Part shown: positions 35,439-43,739 of the stretch, in pieces | Layout of the letters: the number at the start of each line of letters is the position of its first letter | Numbering within the stretch: position 1 is the first letter of the stretch | Assembly (NCBI GenBank): GCA_036652735.1 | Contig: JAVVVI010000006.1 | Location: 1-64,000, forward strand | DNA from: JAGOGN01 sp036652735 | Lineage (GTDB): Bacteria > Bacillota > Clostridia > Lachnospirales > Lachnospiraceae | Reading direction: 5' to 3' | DNA length: 64,000 nt | Made by a program: the position numbers and the translations under genes | Notes under the pieces: generated by a model | What the model was told of the DNA's origin: nothing | Seen by the model: only the letters and a program-made list of their open reading frames with translations | Database searches by the model: none

Positions 35439-35629
35439 ATAACAACCTCCATTAGAAATTCTTTCCATTCCTGTACCATCTCTGACACATTATATTTTAT
35501 TATAACCTTTTTTTGAGAAAAAAGAAATACAAACTTTATAAAATTTTGATTTTCAAACAATTCTATCCCTGGTTTTATGGGTAGTATTTTAATTTAAATA
35601 AATTATTTTAACTTTATTTGAATTTATCC

Positions 35630-35658
35630 TTGCATTTTCTGACTAAATTTGATAGAAT
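35630..35658 (+). promoter_or_regulatory. Sigma-A promoter of rpmB
   Basis: TTGCAT (35630-35635), 17 bases and TAGAAT (35653-35658). The leader has a hairpin TTCGGC/GTCGAA (35671-35692 region) before the ribosome site. The first 11 bases of the promoter are repeated in inverted form next to the ribosome site (see findings). Confidence 0.75.
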
Positions 35659-35720
35659 GTTTATGTTGCGAATTCGGCTAGATAAAGTCGAATGAAGAAA
35701 ATGCAAGGAGGTGCACGATT

Positions 35721-35906
35721 ATGGCAAAATGTGCTATTTGTGGAAAAGGCGCTCATTTCGGTAACAATGTCAGCCACTCACATAGAAGATCAAATAGAAT
35801 GTGGAAATCTAACGTGAAATCTGTTAGATGTAAGGTAAATGGAGCTGCGAAAAGGATGTATGTTTGTACTTCCTGCTTAAAAAGCGGTAACGTTGAAAGA
35901 GCATAA
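35721..35906 (+). CDS. rpmB: 50S ribosomal protein L28
   Basis: The 61-residue protein MAKCAICGKGAHFGNNVSHSHRRSNR with a later CTSCLKSG is the four-Cys (zinc-binding, C+) L28 form. It binds 23S rRNA. It is a single-gene unit with its own promoter, a strong AAGGAGGTG site and its own terminator. Confidence 0.97.
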   Translation: MAKCAICGKGAHFGNNVSHSHRRSNRMWKSNVKSVRCKVNGAAKRMYVCTSCLKSGNVERA

Positions 35907-35914
35907 TACACCGG

Positions 35915-35941
35915 AGAACTGTCATATGACAGTTCTTTTTT
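35915..35941 (+). terminator. Intrinsic terminator of rpmB
   Basis: AGAACTGTCATATGACAGTTCT is an 11-bp self-complementary hairpin (22 bases, 35915-35936) followed by T5. It starts 9 bases after the stop codon. Confidence 0.9.
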
Positions 35942-35977
35942 ATTTGTATCTTTAACCATTTCTCAGGGTACGTTCTG

Positions 35978-36127
35978 CTACTTCTCCCCACAACAGCAGA
36001 ATAAATTATAGCCAATCACGAAGCACCCGATCATAAGTAAAATCGAGAAAAAATTATGTGGCAGAAAAAACATAATTAACATTCCCACTGCAATCCAAAA
36101 TAAAATAAATCCAATTGCTTTTCTCAT
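35978..36127 (-). CDS. Small two-helix membrane protein (49 aa)
   Basis: Read on the minus strand from the ATG at 36127, 49 codons encode MRKAIGFILFWIAVGMLIMF, then LPHNFFSILLMIGCFVIGYNLF and a Cys-rich tail CCCGEK. Two hydrophobic helices and a basic start suggest a short inner-membrane protein. GGTGG lies 8 bases upstream. It sits just after the terminator of gerW, so it needs read-through or its own weak promoter. The family is not recognised. Confidence 0.5.
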   Translation of the reverse strand: MRKAIGFILFWIAVGMLIMFFLPHNFFSILLMIGCFVIGYNLFCCCGEK

Positions 36128-36140
36128 ATTCATTACCACC

Positions 36141-36172
36141 AAAAAAGCATATATACTCTATATATATGCTTC
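36141..36172 (-). terminator. Intrinsic terminator of the NUDIX-gerW unit
   Basis: AGCATATATA pairs with TATATATGCT around a short loop and is followed (minus strand) by T6. It lies 14 bases after the gerW stop codon. Confidence 0.75.
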
Positions 36173-36185
36173 CCTGAAAAAGTAT

Positions 36186-36578
36186 TTACTTGTTTTCTTC
36201 ACAATCTTTCTTTAATTCATCAAAATCAACTTCTGATTCCGGAACACCTGTCTTTTTGAATTTATCAATAATGTCCGGTATCATATCTAAGATCTTGGTC
36301 ATACCATCCTGATTCTTTACATTTACAAGCTTTGTTGCTCCATTTTGAATTACAAGAATGGAACTTGGTGTAATGCGACCACCCATTCCACCTCCGCCAT
36401 TGTTCTTATTGTCACCGGAAAAGGCACCTGCTCCAACACCAAAACTTACATCCACCAATGGAAGAATTATGGTTTCACCTATATGAATCGCCTCTCCCAC
36501 TACGGTCTTGGTTGAAATAAAACTATCCATTCCTTTAAATAATGACTCTACTGTTGATACAAAATTATTTTCTGACAT
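36186..36578 (-). CDS. gerW: GerW-family spore protein (YtfJ)
   Basis: The 130-residue protein has the YtfJ pattern: VGEAIHIGETIILPLVDVSFGVGAGAF, then a Gly-rich loop GGGGMGGRITPSSILVIQNG. GerW is needed for germination with some germinants in Bacillus spores and is synthesised in the mother cell or forespore. It follows a DUF2953 gene, the same pair (ytfI-ytfJ) as in Bacillus. Confidence 0.9.
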   Translation of the reverse strand: MSENNFVSTVESLFKGMDSFISTKTVVGEAIHIGETIILPLVDVSFGVGAGAFSGDNKNNGGGGMGGRITPSSILVIQNGATKLVNVKNQDGMTKILDMIPDIIDKFKKTGVPESEVDFDELKKDCEENK

Positions 36579-36590
36579 ATCTGCAGCCTC

Positions 36591-37367
36591 CTATTTCGTT
36601 CTGTTTTTAAGTATGGTTCTCACTTGTTGATCTATCATTAATTTAACGATAACTACTAGAACATGATACAGCCTCAGATGACCCTTTAATTCCAGCGCAC
36701 CCTCTGCCCACCATTCTTCTTTTGTAAAATCCGGTTGAATGCTTACCCCTTTTTTATAAAAAGCAGGAATAAGACTGATAATCCCCAACGTCCATCCGGT
36801 ATAAGAGGGATCTTCCATTGAGAAGGAAAGATTCGCTTTTATCCTGCGGGGGCATAGATGTTTCCACAAATAACCCAGTTGGTGTAGCACCTTATAAAAA
36901 AGGCTTTTATGAAGGGGATCTGTTAGAAACGTCCAAATATGATTCAGCTTGTTCCATATATTCTTTCCTCTTATAAGAAAATTATTTTTTTTTGATTCTT
37001 TGTGTTCCGGAGTATCCAATCTGGATTCATTCTTTATGGGATTCTTTGTGTCCTTTAAAAGTGGAGCTTCTGCCTCTATTTGACCTTCTTTTTTCTTTCT
37101 TTTTTTAAAAAAATCAAGGGGAATTCCAAAAATTCTAATGCAGGTTGTAACTTCTTTATTCTGATATCTTCCTGTGAAAGAAAGGATATGTAGAAACCAG
37201 CTCACACGAACATACATCTGTGTATTTATTGGAAGTGCCTGAAAATCTCCGGTAAAAAAATAACGTACCGGTACAAATAAAATCATCATTAACAGAAGTA
37301 AAATTAGTGAAAGACAAGAAGCAACTATGATTCCCATTATTTTTAAAATTAAAACTATAACTGTCAT
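36591..37367 (-). CDS. DUF2953 membrane protein (YtfI-like)
   Basis: The 258-residue protein has one N-terminal membrane helix (VLILKIMGIIVASCLSLILL) followed by an extracytoplasmic-type segment and a basic Lys-rich linker (FFKKRKKKE), as in DUF2953 proteins paired with gerW. The RIKANLSFSMEDPSYTGWTLGIISLIPAFYK segment (in parts) is the conserved core. No catalytic residues are known. Its start is near the stop of the 105-aa gene. Confidence 0.8.
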   Translation of the reverse strand: MTVIVLILKIMGIIVASCLSLILLLLMMILFVPVRYFFTGDFQALPINTQMYVRVSWFLHILSFTGRYQNKEVTTCIRIFGIPLDFFKKRKKKEGQIEAEAPLLKDTKNPIKNESRLDTPEHKESKKNNFLIRGKNIWNKLNHIWTFLTDPLHKSLFYKVLHQLGYLWKHLCPRRIKANLSFSMEDPSYTGWTLGIISLIPAFYKKGVSIQPDFTKEEWWAEGALELKGHLRLYHVLVVIVKLMIDQQVRTILKNRTK

Positions 37368-37368
37368 T

Positions 37369-37686
37369 CTACTCCTCTACATTCATAATATAGGAACGGA
37401 TATCCAGTCCTCCGGTTTCCATAAGTGAATTATTACAGATCGCCGCAACCAGTTCTACACTTTCTGTGAATCCATTTGCCAGTCCAACAATAAAAAGCTC
37501 CTTTTTGGGATAGGCTTTTTGTAACAGCTCCCCTGCTTCTATAATATCAAATAAATCCTTTTGATTGGATGACAGAGTAATTACATAAATACCCGGGCAT
37601 AAGATATTGTGTTCGATCCTCCACTTAATGCGATTCTTCTTTTTTAAAATACTGTTCCCGATCCATAAATTATTATACCATTTCAT
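37369..37686 (-). CDS. Conserved-looking 105-aa protein of unknown function
   Basis: The protein MKWYNNLWIGNSILKKKNRIK with a central IIYVITL-like beta strand (NILCPGIYVITLSSNQ) and FIVGLANGFTESVELVAAICN resembles nothing I can name. AAGGTG precedes the ATG. It lies within the NUDIX-DUF2953-gerW unit, one base before DUF2953, so a shared role in envelope or sporulation is possible but unproven. Confidence 0.65.
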   Translation of the reverse strand: MKWYNNLWIGNSILKKKNRIKWRIEHNILCPGIYVITLSSNQKDLFDIIEAGELLQKAYPKKELFIVGLANGFTESVELVAAICNNSLMETGGLDIRSYIMNVEE

Positions 37687-37695
37687 TTTCTCACC

Positions 37696-38148
37696 TTAAA
37701 AATACTTCTTACTGCCCCAAAGATTATTCTTTTTCAAATCCAGATATTCACTATATGCTTTTTCTAAGATTTGTTTTTCATTTGAAAATTTCAAAAGATG
37801 ATATGCTTCATGGAACTTGTAGTACCCTGAGTCAACAAAATACTCTTCTCTTTGTGGTTTACTGTAGTAACTTTCTGCCATCATAAGATACCAGTGTACC
37901 TGCTTCTCGACTGTATCTTCTGGAATATTGAAGGTATATTGACTTTTGCCTATATACTTAATGATAGAAGCCTCCACACTGGATTCCTCTAATACTTCAC
38001 GCGCTGCAGTACATTTATAGTCTTCTAAATCCTCAACGGTTCCCTTAGGAAGTACCCAGCCCTCATACTTGTTCCTATAGTTCTTATAAAGTACAAGTAT
38101 TTTTCCACGAAAGATTACCACACCGCCACAACTGGTTGCTTCAATCAT
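37696..38148 (-). CDS. NUDIX hydrolase
   Basis: The 150-residue protein has the Nudix box GTVEDLEDYKCTAAREVLEE followed by SSV; the G-x5-E-x7-REVxEE pattern is complete, apart from Ser for the usual Gly at the end. The N-terminal CGGVVIFRGKILVLYKNY strand is normal. The substrate (a nucleoside diphosphate derivative) is not predictable. It is the first gene of a four-gene unit from the promoter at 38187-38215. Confidence 0.88.
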   Translation of the reverse strand: MIEATSCGGVVIFRGKILVLYKNYRNKYEGWVLPKGTVEDLEDYKCTAAREVLEESSVEASIIKYIGKSQYTFNIPEDTVEKQVHWYLMMAESYYSKPQREEYFVDSGYYKFHEAYHLLKFSNEKQILEKAYSEYLDLKKNNLWGSKKYF

Positions 38149-38186
38149 TGCAAATCCTCCTGCTGCGGTTTTTATAACTTATTGCA

Positions 38187-38215
38187 AGTATACAACTTTT
38201 ATAGCTTCCTTGCAA
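38187..38215 (-). promoter_or_regulatory. Sigma-A promoter of NUDIX-gerW unit
   Basis: TTGCAA (38215-38210), a 17-base spacer and TATACT (38192-38187) lie about 40 bases before the NUDIX start, in the short gap after the PBP gene. Confidence 0.82.
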
Positions 38216-38243
38216 GAAGTTTGAACGCTTGCCCCAAAAATCA

Positions 38244-39710
38244 CTAATGAAAATAAGCATCAAACACTTTCTTTGCAATTGGAACGGCATATTTACTTCC
38301 ATTTCCCTCTTTTTCGACTATCACAGCAATTGCAATCTTCTTACCCTTATGATTTTTCGCATAACCTACAAACCAGGAATGTGTATCATCTGTGGAATCA
38401 CTTACCTGGGCGGAACCTGTTTTTCCACCTGCGGTATAGCGACTGCTTTGCAATGCTGTTGCGGTTCCACTCTTAACCGTTTCTTTCATATAACGCTGTA
38501 AAATTTCGGCTTGTTGTTGAGAAAGCAGTGTATCATATTCTTCCGGTTTGTATTGCTTCACAATAATTCCGGTATTATTTTCCGTGTGATCAATTGCGTA
38601 GGGACGCATTAAACTTCCATTATTTGCAATTGCAGCAGCAATTAAAGCCATATGAAGTGGTGATACGGTGGTTTTTTCCTGACCAATAGAGGCTTGCATA
38701 ATGGCAGCCTTGGAAGAATTTTTGTCAATTACAAAACTGCTTTTCGTATAAGGAAAGTCAATGGGAAGGGTACTATTAAATAACATGGAATCACAAAATT
38801 TTCTAAATTTTTGAGGGTTCAGGGAGAGACCCATATTTACAAAGGCACAATTGCAAGACTCGGCAAAGGCTTCTCTTAAATTCACTGTTCCATGGACTTC
38901 TCCACCATAGCAATGAACCGTCTGCCCACCCGTTGTGGTACTTCCATCACACTGATATTGAAACTGTCTGTAATCCGGATGTTCCTTTAAATAGGCAAGT
39001 GTCGTAAGAATCTTGAACGTAGAACCCGGTGTATAACTTCCCTGTGTTGCACGATTTAATAATACCGATGTTTGATCTTGATTTTTAAGAATGCTGTCCC
39101 AATCTTTTTTAATCGTATTTGGATTAAAATCCGGCTTTGATACCATGGACAGAATCTTACCGGTTTCCGGATCTATGGCAAAAACCGCTCCATTATAAGG
39201 ACCTAATGCATCATAGGCGGCTTTTTGCACATCAAAATCCAATGTAGTGACAACGGAATCACCCTGATTTTTTTTATTCTCCAATTCATTGACCAGCCGT
39301 TCCAAAACAAAGGAATTGGAACGTAATAAATTAAAGTTTGCCGTGGATTCAATGCCTGCTTTTCCATTGTCCTCATATCCGATTACATGGGCGAACATAT
39401 TGGAATATGGGTACTCGCGTGTTTCATTTCCCGCTTTGTCCACTGTGGTTTTTGCCAAAACCTTTCCGTCCTGGGATAAAATTGGACCTCGAATGGTTGT
39501 TTTTGCAAAGGTCTGTTGACGTTTATTATAGGAATTATTAATCACATCTTCACTTTTAAACACTTGAAAATAGGTGAAATATCCCATTAATGCCACAAAA
39601 ATACCAAGAAAAAGATAGGCAATAAAAGCAAATTCTCTATTTCTAGTAGAGTTCTTCCTCTTCTTTGAACTTCGAGAGTTTTCTGTTTTTGCGTTTGTTT
39701 TGGTTCTCAT
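38244..39710 (-). CDS. Class B penicillin-binding protein (PBP2/FtsI-type transpeptidase)
   Basis: The 488-residue protein has a basic N-terminus, one membrane anchor (FIAYLFLGIFVALMGYF), and a transpeptidase domain with the active Ser in PGSTFKIL, SCN (SCNCAFVNMG) and KTG (AGGKTGSAQ). It cross-links peptidoglycan and pairs with the preceding SEDS gene. Its start overlaps the end of ftsW by 68 bases; the ATG is well supported by GAGGAGG. Confidence 0.92.
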   Translation of the reverse strand: MRTKTNAKTENSRSSKKRKNSTRNREFAFIAYLFLGIFVALMGYFTYFQVFKSEDVINNSYNKRQQTFAKTTIRGPILSQDGKVLAKTTVDKAGNETREYPYSNMFAHVIGYEDNGKAGIESTANFNLLRSNSFVLERLVNELENKKNQGDSVVTTLDFDVQKAAYDALGPYNGAVFAIDPETGKILSMVSKPDFNPNTIKKDWDSILKNQDQTSVLLNRATQGSYTPGSTFKILTTLAYLKEHPDYRQFQYQCDGSTTTGGQTVHCYGGEVHGTVNLREAFAESCNCAFVNMGLSLNPQKFRKFCDSMLFNSTLPIDFPYTKSSFVIDKNSSKAAIMQASIGQEKTTVSPLHMALIAAAIANNGSLMRPYAIDHTENNTGIIVKQYKPEEYDTLLSQQQAEILQRYMKETVKSGTATALQSSRYTAGGKTGSAQVSDSTDDTHSWFVGYAKNHKGKKIAIAVIVEKEGNGSKYAVPIAKKVFDAYFH

Positions 39711-41019
39711 TCTTATCCTCCTCTTCTTCTCTTAGAATATACAACCCCTGTATAATGGAAAAAATCATTAAAGTGCTTAATAAAGAACTTCCCCCATAGC
39801 TTACTAAGGGCAGAGTAACCCCTGTGGATGGAATAAATTTAATGACACCGCCAATGGTAAGAAATACCTGGAACCCATAAGTGATTCCAAGCCCCAATGC
39901 CAATAATTTATAAAACTGATTCCGAATTTGCATTGCAATATTTAAAAACATTAAAAAGCAGCAGGCACAAACCAGAATCAAACAAATTGCAAAAATTCCA
40001 CCCATTTCTTCCGAAATAGCCGAGAACATAAAATCCTGTTCCACAACCGGAATTGTATCGGGCATTCCTTGAAATAATCCAAGGCCAAACCATCCTCCGG
40101 TTCCAATTGCAAATAATGACTGGGAAATCTGAAATCCGGCGCCATCAATCACTGCAAGTGGATCTTTCCAGGCAGCAACTCGTACCCGAACATGATTAAA
40201 TAAATAATATGCCCCTACCGATGCCACACTTCCACCCAGAAGTCCTGCTCCAAAATAGAACAATTTTCTGGTTGCAACATAAACCATAACCAAATACACT
40301 ACAAAAAGAATTAATGCACCACCTAGATCTCTTGACAAGACTAATATAAGTACATGAATTGCTGCAATAATTGTGGTAAGCAAAACCTGGGAAAATCCTG
40401 TTTTTTCATGAAGCATACAGGCCAGAAAAAATACAAAGGATATTTTAACAAATTCAGAGGGCTGAATACTAAATCCCCCAAAGGAAATGGATAATTTGGC
40501 ACCATAACTCACTGCTCCAAGAATGGCTACAAGAGCCAGAGAACCAATGCCTGCCGCAGCATAGAACCAGGTCAATTTTTTCAAAAATGTCAAGCGATGA
40601 ATAATCATTGGAATTAAGGTTGTAACAATCACTGCAATAATAAATATTTCAAACTGCCGCACCGCTTTTTCAAAGGAAAGTCTTGTTAGCATAATAAATC
40701 CAATGATTAAAAGCATACACATATTATTTACAACAAGCTGAGATGCTTTTTTGTAAAAATGACGGTAAACAAATAGAATAATACTAATTGCAATCACTTG
40801 AATACAATAAAACACAAGATACGGAATCTCTTTTGTAACCAGAAAAATTACAGCAAAGGAGTTCAAATGAATCAGATACATAAAAAAAATCTGTCGTTTA
40901 AAAATTCTTTCCTGTATCATGGAATCTTTCCTTTTAAAAACAGAAAAACATTCATATGTGTATACTGCAAAAAGAATCATTGTCATAATTTTTGAAATCT
41001 GTATAATCAGGTTCTCCAT
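39643..41019 (-). CDS. FtsW/RodA/SpoVE-family glycosyltransferase (SEDS)
   Basis: The 458-residue polytopic protein has the SEDS pattern with VLSRDLGGALILF, LFAIGTGGWFGLGLFQG, EQDFMFSAISEEMGG and the conserved end STGVTLPLVSYGGSS. SEDS proteins polymerise lipid II. With a class B PBP next to it, this is a matched pair. Whether it serves division, elongation or sporulation cannot be told. The C-terminus is long, acidic and Lys-rich, and it encodes the overlap with the PBP gene. Confidence 0.93.
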   Translation of the reverse strand: MENLIIQISKIMTMILFAVYTYECFSVFKRKDSMIQERIFKRQIFFMYLIHLNSFAVIFLVTKEIPYLVFYCIQVIAISIILFVYRHFYKKASQLVVNNMCMLLIIGFIMLTRLSFEKAVRQFEIFIIAVIVTTLIPMIIHRLTFLKKLTWFYAAAGIGSLALVAILGAVSYGAKLSISFGGFSIQPSEFVKISFVFFLACMLHEKTGFSQVLLTTIIAAIHVLILVLSRDLGGALILFVVYLVMVYVATRKLFYFGAGLLGGSVASVGAYYLFNHVRVRVAAWKDPLAVIDGAGFQISQSLFAIGTGGWFGLGLFQGMPDTIPVVEQDFMFSAISEEMGGIFAICLILVCACCFLMFLNIAMQIRNQFYKLLALGLGITYGFQVFLTIGGVIKFIPSTGVTLPLVSYGGSSLLSTLMIFSIIQGLYILREEEEDKNENQNKRKNRKLSKFKEEEELY

Positions 41020-41026
41020 ATTTCAC

Positions 41027-43225
41027 CTATTCTACACCCCTCTTAAAATGCCCATTGGTATGGTTCAGAATTCCTGCATCCTTCAACGGTGTTTCTTTCC
41101 TTAGATATCCGGCTTCATAGCAATCTAGAACTGCCCTTGCCTCTGTTTGAGATTCCATTGTAAAATGAATCCGATAGTTCCTTATATTTAACTCTTCTAT
41201 TTCTTTTGCTAAGTGCAGCAAGGACATTGGCTGAGAATTATACAGTATGGAATAACAATAGTCACAATAATTTTTAACCGGGAATTCATATTGAAATCGA
41301 TCTTTTAAAAACAAGGTCTCTTGTGTTTGATCACAGCTTCCGGTATTTTTGTGAACACATTGGGCGCTAATCATAAGTGGAAGATATCCATAAATCATAA
41401 GCTCACGATTTGACCCACTGAGGTGCCCTAATTCCAGTTTGTTCAATTCAATGGGAATACTTACCTTGCAAGCCCCCAGCGCTTGTAATTGTGCTGCTGC
41501 GCGCTGTGAATAGGCATATAAGTTCAAGTCCGTTATAATTTGAAATTTATAATTGGATTCTTGTTCTTTTTTTCTGAGAAAACCAAGTGCATCATAGTTT
41601 CTTGCTACAAATCCAAAAATAGGCAAGGCCTCTAGTTCATTCCATATTTTTTCAAAGAATGCAGCCGTATCCATGCGAAACACTGCCGGTAAAATTAAAT
41701 ATGCTTTTTTTCCATGTTTGCTGACTTTTAAGAGTGCCGCACTTAATTGAGCTAAAAAGGATTCTTTTTGAAAACAAACGGAATCAAAATAAATCTGCGT
41801 AACGAAGGTTCTTTTTAAACAGTCCTCCAAACTGGCAAGGGTTTCCATGGAAACGGTAATCTGTTCGAAGGGAGATTCTATATATTGAATCTCGGGTGTT
41901 ATTTTTTGAACTTCCGGTTCTTTATAGTCCTTCTGAAATTGCTGCAGACATTTTTTTTGAAACAGTTCCAATCCTTCACGCCTTAATTCATTGAGTTTAC
42001 TAACCGGCAGAAATATATCCGAATCACAATGAATACTTAATTGTTTGAATTCATAATTCGTTGTTCCTGTTTTTTCCATTCTACTTTGAACTTCTTCCAA
42101 AGTAATCGGCCGTTTTGAAGCTGCCTGCACCAGCTCACCGGTTACAGACACTTCCATTGTTTCATTCCATAGTCTAAAATAAGCCGGTTGTCCAATCTTT
42201 AAAGTCACTTCGCCTTGAATGGAGATCTTTAAGGGCTGCGTGGAAACCTCCTGCTGGTTTGTCTCCGTGATTCTATTATGACCGGCTGAATCAAAGGTAA
42301 TCATATCTTTTCCATTCTGACGAAAATAATAGCCCTCCGTAAAGCCACTTCGATTTCCGTAATTAAGCAATGTTCGATAATCTTCCGGATTCACATGGTA
42401 CTGTTCTGCTCCATGTTCCAAATATAAGTCCAAATAGTTCCGATACATAGCCACAACACCTGCTGCATAGTTTGTCTGCTTCATTCGTCCTTCAATCTTA
42501 AGTGAAAAAATTCCACTTTCCAATAATTGTGGTAATAATTCAATTGTACACATATCTTTTGGACTAAGAATATTGGATTTTTTCATTCGAATACTGCCGG
42601 AAGAATCCAGGGTCTCATAGGGAAGGCGACAGGGCTGTGCGCATCTCCCACGATTGCCGCTACGGCCACCAAGCATACTGCTCATTAGACATTGACCGGA
42701 ATAACAGTAACAAAGTGCGCCATGAATAAAACTTTCAATCTCAATGGGAACTTCCTCGTGAATCTTGCGAATTTCCCCAAGTGAAAGTTCTCTTGCCGTT
42801 ACAATTCTGGAAGCACCAAGTTCATGCATCAGTCTTGCGCCTTCCGTATTGCATATGGACATCTGTGTGCTGATGTGAATTGCAAGCTTTGGAAAGTAAC
42901 TGTGAATAAATGAAAATACTCCCAGATCCTGTACAATTACAGCATCTAATCCATTGACATAAAAGGGGGTTAAATATGGAAGTAAGCCCTGTTCCAATTC
43001 ATTTTCTTTTAAAAGTGTATTTACAGTAAGAAAAACTTTTTTTCCCCTTAAATGTGCATAATCCAATGCCAGTAACATTTCTTCCTGTGTAAAATTATTG
43101 GCATAGGCTCTGGCACCAAATTTGGTTCCTCCCAGATATACCGCATCTGCACCTGCGTTAATGACCGCATAAAAGGTCTCTAAACTTCCGGCCGGTGCAA
43201 GTAACTCACATTCATCTCTATTCAT
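41027..43225 (-). CDS. Peptidase U32-family protein
   Basis: The 732-residue protein starts ELLAPAGSLETFYAVINAGADAVYLGG and carries the U32 signature near IESFIHGALCYCYSG, LMSSMLGGRSGNRG and CAQPCRLPYE. Relatives in E. coli hydroxylate tRNA (TrhP) or 23S rRNA (RlhA), so a role in RNA modification is more likely than proteolysis. The C-terminal half is longer than in short members. It precedes the SEDS gene by 7 bases. Confidence 0.9.
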   Translation of the reverse strand: MNRDECELLAPAGSLETFYAVINAGADAVYLGGTKFGARAYANNFTQEEMLLALDYAHLRGKKVFLTVNTLLKENELEQGLLPYLTPFYVNGLDAVIVQDLGVFSFIHSYFPKLAIHISTQMSICNTEGARLMHELGASRIVTARELSLGEIRKIHEEVPIEIESFIHGALCYCYSGQCLMSSMLGGRSGNRGRCAQPCRLPYETLDSSGSIRMKKSNILSPKDMCTIELLPQLLESGIFSLKIEGRMKQTNYAAGVVAMYRNYLDLYLEHGAEQYHVNPEDYRTLLNYGNRSGFTEGYYFRQNGKDMITFDSAGHNRITETNQQEVSTQPLKISIQGEVTLKIGQPAYFRLWNETMEVSVTGELVQAASKRPITLEEVQSRMEKTGTTNYEFKQLSIHCDSDIFLPVSKLNELRREGLELFQKKCLQQFQKDYKEPEVQKITPEIQYIESPFEQITVSMETLASLEDCLKRTFVTQIYFDSVCFQKESFLAQLSAALLKVSKHGKKAYLILPAVFRMDTAAFFEKIWNELEALPIFGFVARNYDALGFLRKKEQESNYKFQIITDLNLYAYSQRAAAQLQALGACKVSIPIELNKLELGHLSGSNRELMIYGYLPLMISAQCVHKNTGSCDQTQETLFLKDRFQYEFPVKNYCDYCYSILYNSQPMSLLHLAKEIEELNIRNYRIHFTMESQTEARAVLDCYEAGYLRKETPLKDAGILNHTNGHFKRGVE

Positions 43226-43242
43226 GTCTTCCTCTTTTTCTT

Positions 43243-43282
43243 AAAAAACAATAGAAAGTCCAAGAATGAACTTCCTATTGTC
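43243..43282 (-). terminator. Terminator-like hairpin between zapA and U32
   Basis: On the minus strand ACAATAG pairs with CTATTGT, with an imperfect inner AAGT/ACTT stem, followed by TTTTTT. It lies 4 bases after the zapA stop and 18 bases before the U32 start. It would let zapA be expressed more than the downstream genes, as an attenuator. Confidence 0.6.
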
Positions 43283-43285
43283 GAA

Positions 43286-43642
43286 TTAAATCTTTTTTTC
43301 GTATTCCAGTTCTTTCTTTGCGGCTTCTAACGTATCTAATTTAATTTGAAGTGAAATTAATTCATGCTTCAAATCATACACTTCACTCTCATTTGCTTCC
43401 ATATCCTGCTCAAGTGTCTCTGCTCGTGCCTTCGCCTTAAAATAATCATCCGCAATATTAAGCTCAAGTAAAGTGGACTTCATGTCAGCTGGCAGATGTC
43501 TAGACTCTTCAATGGCGTCCAGTTCACTAATCTTACTATTCATATAAGAAGCTACTTTGTGTAAATATTCCTCACTTTCGTAACCGCTTAACGTATAAAT
43601 CTTTCCTCCGATTAACACCTCGGCACTGGTTTTTACTGACAT
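43286..43642 (-). CDS. zapA: Cell division protein ZapA
   Basis: The 118-residue protein has the ZapA N-terminal part (VLIGGKIYTLSGYESEEYLHKVASYMN) and a C-terminal coiled coil (ETLEQDMEANESEVYDLKHEL). ZapA binds FtsZ and bundles protofilaments at midcell. Firmicute genomes carry it before U32 genes. It has an AAAGGATG site. Confidence 0.9.
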   Translation of the reverse strand: MSVKTSAEVLIGGKIYTLSGYESEEYLHKVASYMNSKISELDAIEESRHLPADMKSTLLELNIADDYFKAKARAETLEQDMEANESEVYDLKHELISLQIKLDTLEAAKKELEYEKKI

Positions 43643-43671
43643 TTATTCACATCCTTTGCAAAAATAATGAA

Positions 43672-43687
43672 GTACAATATACTGTAC
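43672..43687. promoter_or_regulatory. Imperfect 16-bp palindrome at zapA start site
   Basis: GTACAATA|TACTGTAC has 7 of 8 positions matching in the two halves. It begins right after the -10 box and covers the expected transcription start, a typical operator position. The repressor is unknown. Confidence 0.45.
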
Positions 43688-43716
43688 ATTATAAGATAAA
43701 TACCTAATTATTACAA
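43688..43716 (-). promoter_or_regulatory. Sigma-A promoter of zapA
   Basis: TTGTAA (43716-43711), a 17-base spacer and TATAAT (43693-43688). It lies 45 bases before the zapA start codon. Confidence 0.78.
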
Positions 43717-43739
43717 CTATTATTTCTATCGAGTCTGTT

